DNA of 64,000 bases from an uncultured Pelagibacteraceae bacterium (GTDB lineage: Bacteria; Pseudomonadota; Alphaproteobacteria; Pelagibacterales; Pelagibacteraceae): the NCBI GenBank assembly GCA_902598315.1, contig CACKBP010000004.1, forward strand, positions 1 through 64,000. The letters are read 5' to 3'. Shown in pieces: positions 54,451 to 62,099 of the stretch. The notes beneath the pieces are model-generated. The model had not been told where the DNA came from. It saw nothing but the letters and a program-made list of their open reading frames with translations, and ran no database searches. The translations under genes were made by a program, and so were the position numbers. The stretch's first letter is position 1; every line of letters begins with the position of its first letter.

Positions 54451-54472
54451 GTGGGGATTTTAAAGTCCCCAC
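54451..54472 (-). terminator. Hairpin between the 63-aa gene and rlmN
   Basis: GTGGGGA and TCCCCAC pair around an 8-base loop. On the minus strand it comes after the 63-aa gene stop and before rlmN. The U-run is weak, so readthrough into rlmN is likely. Confidence 0.6.
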
Positions 54473-54483
54473 CCTATAAAAGT

Positions 54484-54675
54484 TTAAAGCTGATTTTTAT
54501 CGGTTTTTAAATGCTTCAAAATTTTTCCGGAATTTTTTCCGTTTTTAACCAAATAACCAGCCGTTCCATTGGCGTTAGCCTCGGGGGCTTTTTGGTTTTT
54601 ACTTAACTGCATTGAGAGTTTCTGCTCAGCTTTTTTAACGGCAGAATTTCCATACAGTTTGCTAAATCTATTCAT
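54484..54675 (-). CDS. 63-aa protein, unknown, with own structured leader
   Basis: Starts at ATG 54675 (MNRFSK), with GGAG 7 bases upstream; an earlier ATG at 54690 is within that ribosome site. Basic, Asn/Lys-rich (QLSKNQKAPEANANG), with no membrane segment. The promoter, leader hairpins and terminator-like hairpin around it argue that it is a real, separately regulated gene. No family recognised. Confidence 0.6.
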   Translation of the reverse strand: MNRFSKLYGNSAVKKAEQKLSMQLSKNQKAPEANANGTAGYLVKNGKNSGKILKHLKTDKNQL

Positions 54676-54763
54676 AGCAACTCCTTTCATTTCTACCGAC
54701 TTTGCAACCCTTTATAGGTCCGGCATGTCGAATGCCGAGTCTTTTTTCCCATGACAGATGGGT
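54676..54763 (-). promoter_or_regulatory. Structured 5' leader of the 63-aa gene
   Basis: Reading the minus strand from about 54762: hairpin CCCAT-CTGTC-ATGGG, a run of six A, hairpin CGGCAT-TCGAC-ATGCCG, then a possible CCT/AGG stem, with GACU and AGUC able to close the second and third into a multibranch. The layout resembles cis-regulatory RNA. No known riboswitch class recognised. Read on the plus strand, the second hairpin plus TTTTTT would look like a terminator, but no plus gene ends there. Confidence 0.4.
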
Positions 54764-54769
54764 AAGTAA

Positions 54770-54797
54770 ACTTTAATATAAGGTTTATATTTGTCAA
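54770..54797 (-). promoter_or_regulatory. Candidate promoter for the 63-aa gene
   Basis: TTGACA (54797-54792), 16-base spacer, TAAAGT (54775-54770) on the minus strand. A start near 54763 places the first leader hairpin at the RNA 5' end. Confidence 0.4.
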
Positions 54798-54952
54798 TGG
54801 ATAATAAGCTTTTAGGAGTAATCATTATAGGTTTTGGTCTATTAGTTCTTTTCAGCGAACAAGAATACTCGTGGGTTATATCAGCCATTGCAGTGGGGAT
54901 AGGTTCGGGATTTCTAATACGAAAAAATGAAAAAAATGATATAGACAAATAA
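54797..54952 (+). CDS. Short membrane protein (51 aa)
   Basis: MDNKLLGVIIIGFGLLVLF... with two hydrophobic stretches (about 5-19 and 26-41) and a charged, lysine-rich end. Ends 2 bases before the flavodoxin-like gene start, so probably co-transcribed with it. No motif known. Confidence 0.55.
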   Translation: MDNKLLGVIIIGFGLLVLFSEQEYSWVISAIAVGIGSGFLIRKNEKNDIDK

Positions 54953-54954
54953 AG

Positions 54955-55533
54955 ATGTCTAAAAAAATTTTTATTGTTTACGGCCATCACGACATAAAAA
55001 AATCATTTAATGCTTCCGTAAGAGATACTTTTATAGAAGAAGCAAAAAAATTAGGTCATCAAATTGATTTAATTAATTTACATGAGGAAAAGCCAATCCC
55101 TTTTTTTGACGGTTCTGGCCCTAATGATCAAATTTTAGATTATAGAAAAAGACTAGAAGATAGTGATGTATTGTTTATGATTTCACCATGTTACAATCTT
55201 AGAGCTACTGCAATTTTGGAAAATTGGATTGATTTAACTTTAGCTCCTAAATGGTTTTTCTCATTTAAAAGACTTGTTGGTAATTGGGGTTACCCTGTTG
55301 CAGGTGCGATGAAAGGTAGAAAGGCTATAATGTCGATGTCTTACGGTGGTAATTGGTTTTCAATTCAAACCTGGTTTCAAAATATTCCATTTAGGAGAAT
55401 TAAAGCAGGAGTTTTAAAACTTGGTGGAATGGAAACAACCTACATAAGATTTTATGAGGTTTTACCAGGTATGACACAAGAAAAATTTAATTCACATATG
55501 GAAAAAGTAAGAAAACTAGTGCGAAATTTATAA
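54955..55533 (+). CDS. Flavodoxin-fold NAD(P)H:quinone oxidoreductase-like protein
   Basis: 192 aa Flavodoxin_2 family (KefF/MdaB/NQO1). N-terminal FIVYGHHDIKKSFNASV binds FMN/FAD phosphate; DVLFMISPCYNLRATAILENWID and SYGGNWFS fit the flavin pocket. Probably reduces quinones or nitro compounds; substrate unknown. Confidence 0.82.
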   Translation: MSKKIFIVYGHHDIKKSFNASVRDTFIEEAKKLGHQIDLINLHEEKPIPFFDGSGPNDQILDYRKRLEDSDVLFMISPCYNLRATAILENWIDLTLAPKWFFSFKRLVGNWGYPVAGAMKGRKAIMSMSYGGNWFSIQTWFQNIPFRRIKAGVLKLGGMETTYIRFYEVLPGMTQEKFNSHMEKVRKLVRNL

Positions 55534-55571
55534 TAATTTAAATTTCAATTTAAAAAGTATATAAGGCAGTT

Positions 55572-56018
55572 ATGGAAAGTTTTAAAAATTGGATGACTGA
55601 AGCAGCTAACATCATGTTTGATGATAGTAAAAACGACTTAAGAAGCTTGCCGAAGTCTGTAAGGCTTCAAATTTTAATTGTTTTGTCTTTTGTTTGGTCC
55701 ACTGTCTTTAGCCTCTATGTATTTAGCGTAACCTCTTTTATTTTTGGTTGGGCTGGAGTAGTTATGGCGCATATTGGATTAATCATAGCAGTTTACTTAA
55801 CTTTTAAATTTTTTCACAAAAAACAAGAACAACCAGTCAGTGTTTTTCAATCTGGGAATTATAACCCTGCAAAAATATTTGCAGTCTTTTTTATTGTTTT
55901 TTTTATCTTTATTTTTACTAAGGGTATTGATGTTCTAACAAAGACTAATAGTTACGAAACACCTTACTCTGGTCCTGAAACGACTACTGAGGAAAGAATC
56001 AAAAGATTTGTAAAATAG
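55572..56018 (+). CDS. Membrane protein, unknown
   Basis: 148 aa with three hydrophobic segments (about 30-60, 62-80, 98-118), an amphipathic N-terminus and a short soluble C-terminus (PYSGPETTTEERIKRFVK). No family recognised. 38 bases after the flavodoxin gene and 24 before the FAH gene. Confidence 0.7.
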   Translation: MESFKNWMTEAANIMFDDSKNDLRSLPKSVRLQILIVLSFVWSTVFSLYVFSVTSFIFGWAGVVMAHIGLIIAVYLTFKFFHKKQEQPVSVFQSGNYNPAKIFAVFFIVFFIFIFTKGIDVLTKTNSYETPYSGPETTTEERIKRFVK

Positions 56019-56042
56019 CGATTCCAAGAATAAAATTAATCA

Positions 56043-56879
56043 ATGAAATTATTAAGAGTTGGTGAATTAGGAAGTGAAATTGTTGCTGCCTTAGATAGTA
56101 ATAATGTGGTTAGGGATTTATCAGATCATATTAAAGATTTAAATCCACAGACAATTAATGAAGAAACATTAAATAAATTAAAAAGAATAAAATTATCTGA
56201 ACTGAAGGAAATTAACTCAAACATTAGAATTGGCTCTTGCATCTCAAATCCCGTAGATTTTTTAGCAATAGGTTTGAACTATAAAGCACATGCAGAAGGT
56301 ACCAAATCAAAATTACCAACTGAACCAATTGTTTTTAATAAAAGCTCAGGATGTATTCAGGGTCCTAATGATAAAATAATAAAACCTAAGTCTGCTAGTA
56401 AAATGGATTACGAGGTTGAAGTCGGCATGATTATTGGTCGAGAAGGCAAATATATTAAAGAGGAAAATGCTCAAGATTATGTATTTGGCTACTGTATTGT
56501 TAATGACATATCTGAAAGATCTTGGCAAAAAGAAAGGGGAGGTCAATGGATTAAAGGTAAGTCTATAGCAGGACCAACAGGGCCTTATCTTGTAACTAAA
56601 GATGAAATTAAAAATTTAAACAATATTAATTTAGCTTTAGATGTAAATGGCAACAGAAGACAAACTGGAAATACAGAAAGAATGATTTTCAATTTCAATT
56701 TTTTAATTTCTCATTTAAGTCAATTTATGACTTTGTATCCTGGGACAATTATCACTACCGGGACACCTGCGGGTACTGCAATGGAAATGGAAAAACCTGA
56801 ATTTCTAAAGGCAGGTGACAAACTTCACCTAAAAGTAGATGGACTAGGTGAACAATTTCATGAAATAATAGAGGAATAA
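56043..56879 (+). CDS. Fumarylacetoacetate hydrolase (FAH) family protein
   Basis: 278 aa. AIGLNYKAHAEG, PIVFNKSSGCIQGPND and DYEVEVGMIIG supply the FAH active-site lysine and metal-binding acidic residues, with GTPAGTAM near the end. Members act as acylpyruvases, ureidoglycolate lyases or oxaloacetate decarboxylases; the substrate cannot be set from sequence. Confidence 0.88.
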   Translation: MKLLRVGELGSEIVAALDSNNVVRDLSDHIKDLNPQTINEETLNKLKRIKLSELKEINSNIRIGSCISNPVDFLAIGLNYKAHAEGTKSKLPTEPIVFNKSSGCIQGPNDKIIKPKSASKMDYEVEVGMIIGREGKYIKEENAQDYVFGYCIVNDISERSWQKERGGQWIKGKSIAGPTGPYLVTKDEIKNLNNINLALDVNGNRRQTGNTERMIFNFNFLISHLSQFMTLYPGTIITTGTPAGTAMEMEKPEFLKAGDKLHLKVDGLGEQFHEIIEE

Positions 56880-56881
56880 GT

Positions 56882-56992
56882 ATGTCAAAAAGATATTCGG
56901 GTAAAAGTCAAAAAGATAGAAGCTTTATGAAAAAAGCAAAGTTATCTTTAAAAGAAAAGAGAAAGCTTAAAAGAGATAGAAAGAATAAATAA
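56882..56992 (+). CDS. Tiny basic protein (36 aa) overlapping the SRAP gene start
   Basis: MSKRYSGKSQKDRSFMKKAK...: 36 aa, 17 of them Lys or Arg. Two bases after the FAH stop; its TAA overlaps the next ATG (TAATG). Overlap at both ends suggests translation coupling and a real gene. No known family. Confidence 0.5.
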   Translation: MSKRYSGKSQKDRSFMKKAKLSLKEKRKLKRDRKNK

Positions 56993-57618
56993 TGTGTGGA
57001 AGATTTAGTATTCGAAAACCAGTAACTAAAACCGTTGATTTGGTAAAAACAAACATAAAGGTTGAAGACACAGATAATTATAATGCACACCCAACTCAAA
57101 AGTTACCTGTAATAAAATCCTATTCAAATGGTAAGGCTCTTGAGCTTTATGAGTGGGGATTAGTACCGAGTTGGTCTAAAAAATTAGACAAATTTTCTCC
57201 TCTTATCAATGCAAGAAGAGAAACCCTTATGGAAAAAGTTACTTTTAAGAATCTTATCCAGACTTCAAGATGTATTATTCCAGCTGATGGGTATTATGAA
57301 TGGAAAAGAGAAGATAAAACAAAAACTCCCTATTACTTTTCAAAAGAGGATGATGAATTGATGTATTTTGCCGGGATATATCAGAATGACCAATTTTGTA
57401 TAATTACAAGAGAAGCAACTGAAAAAATTAGTACAATTCATCACAGAGAACCAATGATTATTAATCAAAGCCAGATTAATAATTATTTAAACATTAAAAA
57501 AGATGCTATGGAAATATTAAACTCTATTAAACCACCCAATTTAAAGTTTCATGAGATATCAAAAGATGTTAATAATCCAGTAAATAATGACCCTGCTTTA
57601 ATTAAACCTTTGAACTAA
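56992..57618 (+). CDS. SRAP-family abasic-site processing protein (YedK/HMCES-like)
   Basis: Forms a covalent link to abasic sites in single-stranded DNA. Catalytic Cys2 after Met removal (MCGRFS), the Asn of NARRETL, Glu of YYEWK, and HHREPMI matching the HxRMP motif. 208 aa. Adjacent to the TauD-like gene with no gap. Confidence 0.92.
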   Translation: MCGRFSIRKPVTKTVDLVKTNIKVEDTDNYNAHPTQKLPVIKSYSNGKALELYEWGLVPSWSKKLDKFSPLINARRETLMEKVTFKNLIQTSRCIIPADGYYEWKREDKTKTPYYFSKEDDELMYFAGIYQNDQFCIITREATEKISTIHHREPMIINQSQINNYLNIKKDAMEILNSIKPPNLKFHEISKDVNNPVNNDPALIKPLN

Positions 57619-58428
57619 ATGAATTTATCTATCTCACCAGGAAAAAATAATGTTGGAGCTTACATCAACGACATTAATTTAAAATCCCTAGGTCAAGATC
57701 AGGCAATAGAAATAAAAAAAATTTTAAACAAGTATGGAGTTATATTTATAAAAGAACAAAATCTTGACCCTGAGACCTATCAAAATTTCGCAAAGAATAT
57801 AGGTCAACCAGTAGTGTATCCAAGACTTAAAGGTTTAGATGAAAAATTTCCATTTATAAATGTAATCGAGAGAAAGCCTGATGATAAAAATTTAAGTTTC
57901 GGCTCTAGCTGGCTTCATCAGGATACAAGTTATTTAGCTAATGATAGACCTAGATATACAATGTTAATGGGTATAGAAATACCGGTTGGCCAAGGTAATA
58001 CTATATTCTCATCTGGCTTTAATGCTTACGATAAATTACCAGACGACATTAAAGAAAGAATTAAAGACGCTACTGGAGTTTTTTCATCAGCAGGTCCGAT
58101 AGCAATAACCAGACTCGAACGAGAAAAAGAAATGGGAATAAAATCTTCAGAAAGTATGGAAGCCGAACATCCAATAGTTATTACTGTAGATGGAAAGAAA
58201 ACTCTTTATGTATCTCCAGGACATTTAATGAAGATTAAAAATGTAAAGGAAGACGAAGCTGAATATTTAAAAAATTATTTAGTAAATCACGTCAATAAAG
58301 AAGATTTTATATTTTCATATGAATGGACAAAAGGTGATATCTGTCTTTGGGATAATTTAAGTATTCTGCATATGGCTAGTGAAATTAAGAACTGCAGAAG
58401 AGTTATGCATAGAATAACAATTAAATAA
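57619..58428 (+). CDS. TauD/TfdA-family Fe(II)/2-oxoglutarate dioxygenase
   Basis: 269 aa. Iron ligands HQD (LHQDTSY) and a distal His in LSILHMAS, with 2-oxoglutarate-binding Arg in RRVMHRITI. TauD relatives release sulfite from taurine or hydroxylate other small acids; substrate unknown. Ends next to the convergent purK. Confidence 0.9.
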   Translation: MNLSISPGKNNVGAYINDINLKSLGQDQAIEIKKILNKYGVIFIKEQNLDPETYQNFAKNIGQPVVYPRLKGLDEKFPFINVIERKPDDKNLSFGSSWLHQDTSYLANDRPRYTMLMGIEIPVGQGNTIFSSGFNAYDKLPDDIKERIKDATGVFSSAGPIAITRLEREKEMGIKSSESMEAEHPIVITVDGKKTLYVSPGHLMKIKNVKEDEAEYLKNYLVNHVNKEDFIFSYEWTKGDICLWDNLSILHMASEIKNCRRVMHRITIK

Positions 58429-59472
58429 TTATTTTTTTAAAACCGTAAGGTGTCCCATTTTTCTTTTATCTTTAATTGATTTTTTCCCGTAATCATAAAA
58501 AAATTCATTTTTACTAAATGTTTTGGACCTATAAGTCTCGATATCTTTTCCCAAGACATTAAACATTTCAGCGTTAGAAATTTTTTCAACTTTTTTTACA
58601 CCGAGATTACACACAGCTGCAACATGTCCAGAAAATTGGCTTATGGAAAATGCATTTATTGTTAGGTGACCTGAATTATGCACTCTTGGAGCAATTTCAT
58701 TGACTAACAAATTATCATCTTGATCGATGAAATATTCAACACACATCGTGCCAATATAATCTAATTTTTCTGAAATAAGTTTTGCATTACTCTGTGCTTT
58801 AATAAAAATTTCTTTATTTATATCTGCAGGGATTTTTGAATGATTTAAGATTTGGTCTTTATGAATATTTTCTATAGGCTCATAAATATAAGTTTCACCA
58901 TTTAAATATCTTGTTATTACTACTGATATCTCTTTTTTTAAATTTACCTTTTTTTCTAAAATATAATCAGCAGTAAAACACCAATTTTTTTTTACATCAT
59001 CAAGAGAATTTAAAACATATTGTCCATGTCCATCATAACCAAGTGTATTTGATTTTAAAATTCCGGGTAATAAGTTTTTATTCTTTTCGACATCTACAGC
59101 GTGTTTGATAAAGGCCCAGTCTGTAGTTTTAATACCTAAATCATTGACGAAAGTTTTTTCTAATTTTCTGTTTTGAATTATTCTATTTATTTCAGGTTTA
59201 GGTAGGACTTTTTTTTCTTTATCGATCTCATTTAAAATATTTATTGGAATATTTTCAAACTCATAAGTGATAATATCGACTTTGCTAACAAACCCTTTTA
59301 TCTTTTCTTTGTTGTCGTATTGTGAGTAGATAAATTCATCCGAATAATTTTGGGCAGGTCCATTTTCATCATCTGATATTACTACAGTTTTAATATTAAG
59401 TTTTTTTGCAGCCTGGCAAAGTAATGATCCAAGTTGACCTGAACCAATGATCCCTAGGGTGCTTATTGTCAT
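58429..59472 (-). CDS. purK: 5-(carboxyamino)imidazole ribonucleotide synthase
   Basis: ATP-grasp enzyme of purine synthesis, 347 aa. N-terminal GIIGSGQLGSLL, KSNTLGYDGHGQ and the C-terminal APRVHNSGHLT signature. Follows purE by 4 bases. Confidence 0.95.
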   Translation of the reverse strand: MTISTLGIIGSGQLGSLLCQAAKKLNIKTVVISDDENGPAQNYSDEFIYSQYDNKEKIKGFVSKVDIITYEFENIPINILNEIDKEKKVLPKPEINRIIQNRKLEKTFVNDLGIKTTDWAFIKHAVDVEKNKNLLPGILKSNTLGYDGHGQYVLNSLDDVKKNWCFTADYILEKKVNLKKEISVVITRYLNGETYIYEPIENIHKDQILNHSKIPADINKEIFIKAQSNAKLISEKLDYIGTMCVEYFIDQDDNLLVNEIAPRVHNSGHLTINAFSISQFSGHVAAVCNLGVKKVEKISNAEMFNVLGKDIETYRSKTFSKNEFFYDYGKKSIKDKRKMGHLTVLKK

Positions 59473-59476
59473 TACA

Positions 59477-59962
59477 TTACGGTTTTTTTTTAACGGATTT
59501 GGTTTGTAAACGTTTCCACTTTTCTAAATTTGATTTAATTTTTTCATCAAAATTTCCAATAATCGAGGCAGCAAGTAACCCTGCATTCATAGATCCATTA
59601 ATTGCCATTGTGGCAACGGGACAACCTCGCGGCATTTGCACTATTGATAACAAACTATCTAAACCCTTAAGTTTTTTTGTTTCTATCGGAACTCCAATAA
59701 CTGGCAAGGAAGATAAAGATGCCACCATGCCAGGTAAATGTGCTGAACCTCCTGCTCCAGCCACAATAACACCAAAACCGTTTTTTGAGGCTGACTCTGC
59801 AAATTCAAACATTCTATTTGGTGTTCTGTGCGCACTTACTATTAAAATTTGGTATTTAATTTTGAGAGTCTTTAAAATTTTCGCGCACTCTTTCATTATG
59901 GAATGATCCGATTGAGATCCCATAATAATTGCTACTTTGTTATTCAGTTTATTACGCTTCAC
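59477..59962 (-). CDS. purE: N5-carboxyaminoimidazole ribonucleotide mutase
   Basis: Class I PurE of 161 aa. GSQSDHSIM phosphate loop, SAHRTPNRM with catalytic His, and GAGGSAHLPGMVA. Works after PurK. An sRNA-like terminator lies 30 bases upstream. Confidence 0.95.
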   Translation of the reverse strand: MKRNKLNNKVAIIMGSQSDHSIMKECAKILKTLKIKYQILIVSAHRTPNRMFEFAESASKNGFGVIVAGAGGSAHLPGMVASLSSLPVIGVPIETKKLKGLDSLLSIVQMPRGCPVATMAINGSMNAGLLAASIIGNFDEKIKSNLEKWKRLQTKSVKKKP

Positions 59963-59982
59963 AGATTAATTTAACAATTATT

Positions 59983-60016
59983 GGTATAAAAACAATGGCC
60001 TAATTAGATTAAGCCA
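59983..60016 (-). terminator. Intrinsic terminator upstream of purE
   Basis: On the minus strand TGGCTTAAT-CTA-ATTAGGCCA pairs over nine positions (one G-U) and is followed by TTGTTTTTA. It must end a leftward transcript starting upstream of purE, namely the 40-aa ORF or an RNA. Confidence 0.7.
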
Positions 60017-60038
60017 CTGATTTATTTAGGAGGAAAGA

Positions 60039-60161
60039 TTATGCTCGAACTCTAAAATTTAGAAATTTTGGACTATTTTGAAGTTCGAAAAGAGAGATTT
60101 TTTTGAATTTCTTATTAATGCTTGTTTTTAACTTGTGTTTTTTTAGTTGTTTAATTCTCAT
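60039..60161 (-). CDS. Candidate 40-aa basic ORF (or small RNA)
   Basis: MRIKQLKKHKLKTSINKKF... up to 40 aa, with AAAGGAATC before the ATG. The 311-base gap 59963-60273 otherwise lacks genes; it holds this ORF, its terminator (59983-60016), and an inverted repeat (CGAACT/AGTTCG) at its 3' end. On the plus strand a GGAGG followed by a four-codon ORF is probably coincidence. Could equally be an untranslated small RNA. Confidence 0.4.
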   Translation of the reverse strand: MRIKQLKKHKLKTSINKKFKKISLFELQNSPKFLNFRVRA

Positions 60162-60273
60162 GATTCCTTTTAATTTATTTTTAACTCTATGAGTATTGCT
60201 GAATTTGCAAACTTGAGTTGAATATAGTTTATAACGTAAATTTAGGCAGATATTAGGCGTTTCTTAGCCAAAT

Positions 60274-60666
60274 TTAAATTTTTGCAAAAAAATCTTTAGA
60301 AAGTTTTTTTATTGACCCACTTCGATCTACCACTGCTAGTTCCACTCCTGCACTAACAAGAACTTCCCCATCTCTTTTAACCTCTTGAAGCAAGTTTAGT
60401 CTAACGTTGGTTTTTTTTAAAACAGCTGTTTCGACACTTAAATTATCTTCAAAAACTGCTGATTTTAGATATTTAATGTTGCATTTCCTAACGACAAACA
60501 TTATGTCGTGCTCGTTCATAAGTTGAGTTAAAGTAAGACCAAATTTTTCGTGTATTAGCTCTGTTCTAGCTCTCTCAATATACTGAAGATATCTAGAGTA
60601 AAATACTCGACCAAAGTCAACATCTTCAACATAAACTTTCAATTTATAAATGTGGCTTTTAGACAT
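60274..60666 (-). CDS. ybgC: YbgC-like acyl-CoA thioesterase
   Basis: Hot-dog fold thioesterase. YVEDVDFGRVFYSRYLQYIERARTE matches the YbgC signature with the catalytic Asp in EDVDFG, though the usual VYHANY reads FYSRY. I start at ATG 60666 (MSKSH), giving about 130 aa; an ATG at 60702 would add 12 residues. The tol-pal genes that usually follow ybgC are not here. Confidence 0.85.
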   Translation of the reverse strand: MSKSHIYKLKVYVEDVDFGRVFYSRYLQYIERARTELIHEKFGLTLTQLMNEHDIMFVVRKCNIKYLKSAVFEDNLSVETAVLKKTNVRLNLLQEVKRDGEVLVSAGVELAVVDRSGSIKKLSKDFFAKI

Positions 60667-60774
60667 AATTTCAATCATAAAGCTAAAGTTTATCTTATTC
60701 AATAAAGTTTCAATTTCTTTTTTTGGTCCAAATTATGCCAAGCAAAGCACAGACTCTAACTTTAAATTTTAATC

Positions 60775-60978
60775 ATGAAAATATTATCTACTTTTATGTT
60801 GTTGCTTATGTTGACTAATTGTGCTGGAAGCAACATGGCCAAAGTAAAATTTGGCAAAAGATGTACAGCTGCTGATGAAAATGGTTTAAAAGAAAGCTCA
60901 TATGTTTGGGTCATTTCAAAAGAAGCGCTTAAATCATTTGATAAGAGAATAAATAAATCAAATTGTTCAGATATTTAA
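60775..60978 (+). CDS. Small lipoprotein candidate
   Basis: 67 aa. Hydrophobic N-terminus (6-14) followed by LTNCAGS, a weak lipobox (Asn at -1 is unusual). The mature part has three cysteines. Function unknown. A hairpin at 61010-61031 may end its transcript. Confidence 0.65.
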   Translation: MKILSTFMLLLMLTNCAGSNMAKVKFGKRCTAADENGLKESSYVWVISKEALKSFDKRINKSNCSDI

Positions 60979-61009
60979 TTTCCTTTTAAATTTAATTGTC
61001 TGTGCTAAT

Positions 61010-61031
61010 AAGGGGTATGCGAATACCCCTT
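61010..61031 (+). promoter_or_regulatory. GNRA-looped hairpin covering a start codon
   Basis: AAGGGGTAT-GCGA-ATACCCCTT: perfect 9-bp stem with a GCGA (GNRA) loop. The ATG at 61017 of the metallohydrolase gene lies in the stem. It may block translation until melted, or it may be a terminator of the small lipoprotein gene (only a weak T-run follows). Confidence 0.6.
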
Positions 61032-62099
61032 ATTCTGTGTACATTATTTTCATTAAGTATTAGTTTAAATGCCATGGAAAAAAAACCTTATCATCACATT
61101 TATAAAGACGGAAAATTATACGCTTTTAGAAACCTCGAGGGAGGTCCAAAAAGAGATCCTAATTTTAAATGGGATTGGAAAGTTTTCAGGGAGGAAAAAA
61201 AGAAACTTAAGATTGATTATCCACCTGAACATGTAATTGATAAACAAATAGTTTTAAAAAATCTTGAAAAACATAAATCCGACTCATATGTAATGTGGCT
61301 TGATCACGCCAGCTTTATTATTAAACTTGGGGATACCACAATTATTACTGATCCAGTTTTTGAAAAAAATTATGGACCTATGGTGTTTGGTCCCAAGAAA
61401 TACATAGAGTCCCCTTTAGCTCTTAAAGAACTTCCTAAAATAGATTTATTTTTGCTGACACATAATCATTATGATCACATGAGTATTCGTACGATAAAAA
61501 ACTTTCCTTATAAGAATACTAAAGTTCTTGTACCTCTTAAACTTGGGAAATATTTTACAAAAAATGGATATAAAAAAGATACTGTTAAAGAAATGGATTG
61601 GTTTGATAAAATTAAAATTAATGATGAAATCACAGTAACTATGCTTCCAAGTCAACATTGGTCTAAACGGTGGATATGGGGAGATGGAAATACAAATAGA
61701 TCACTTTGGGGTAGCTTTTTAATTGAATACAAAAATAAAAAAATCTTTTTTGCTTGCGATACTGGACCAGCGCCATTCTACAAGGAATTGGGAAAAAAAT
61801 TTGGCCCTATCGATTTGGGTTTTGGAAATTTAGGTGCCTACAATTTTTATCCACTTGTTCCAGTCAAGGATAAATCTACAGCACACGCAAATCCTGAAGA
61901 GCTTTTATCTTTAATGAAAGACTTAGAGGTAAAAAAAGTTATAGGAATGCATTGGGGAACAGCAATATTAAGTTTGGAGCCGATCTGGGAACCTCCTATA
62001 AGGTTTAAAGAAAATGCTGAAAAATTTGGCTACAAAAAAGAAGAGACAATTATATTTAAAATTGGTGAGATTAAAAAATTAGAAGATCTTATCAACTAG
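61017..62099 (+). CDS. Exported NAPE-PLD-like metallo-beta-lactamase-fold hydrolase
   Basis: MBL fold with HNHYDHM metal motif, WLDHASFII strand, SQHWSKR, DTGPAP and GMHWGT as further metal ligands, similar to NAPE-PLD/UlaG enzymes. Signal peptide MRIPLILCTLFSLSISLNA when started at ATG 61017; a TTG at 60996 would extend upstream into the hairpin. May act on N-acyl phospholipids or other phosphodiesters in the periplasm; substrate unproven. Confidence 0.85.
   Translation: MRIPLILCTLFSLSISLNAMEKKPYHHIYKDGKLYAFRNLEGGPKRDPNFKWDWKVFREEKKKLKIDYPPEHVIDKQIVLKNLEKHKSDSYVMWLDHASFIIKLGDTTIITDPVFEKNYGPMVFGPKKYIESPLALKELPKIDLFLLTHNHYDHMSIRTIKNFPYKNTKVLVPLKLGKYFTKNGYKKDTVKEMDWFDKIKINDEITVTMLPSQHWSKRWIWGDGNTNRSLWGSFLIEYKNKKIFFACDTGPAPFYKELGKKFGPIDLGFGNLGAYNFYPLVPVKDKSTAHANPEELLSLMKDLEVKKVIGMHWGTAILSLEPIWEPPIRFKENAEKFGYKKEETIIFKIGEIKKLEDLIN

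Noticed and set aside
54721..54747. Plus-strand intrinsic terminator (hairpin plus TTTTTT)
   Set aside because: No plus-strand gene ends upstream of it; explained better as part of the minus-strand leader.
60041..60055. Four-codon plus-strand ORF after GGAGG in the purE upstream gap
   Set aside because: No gene follows on that strand and the minus strand has a better-supported transcript with a terminator.
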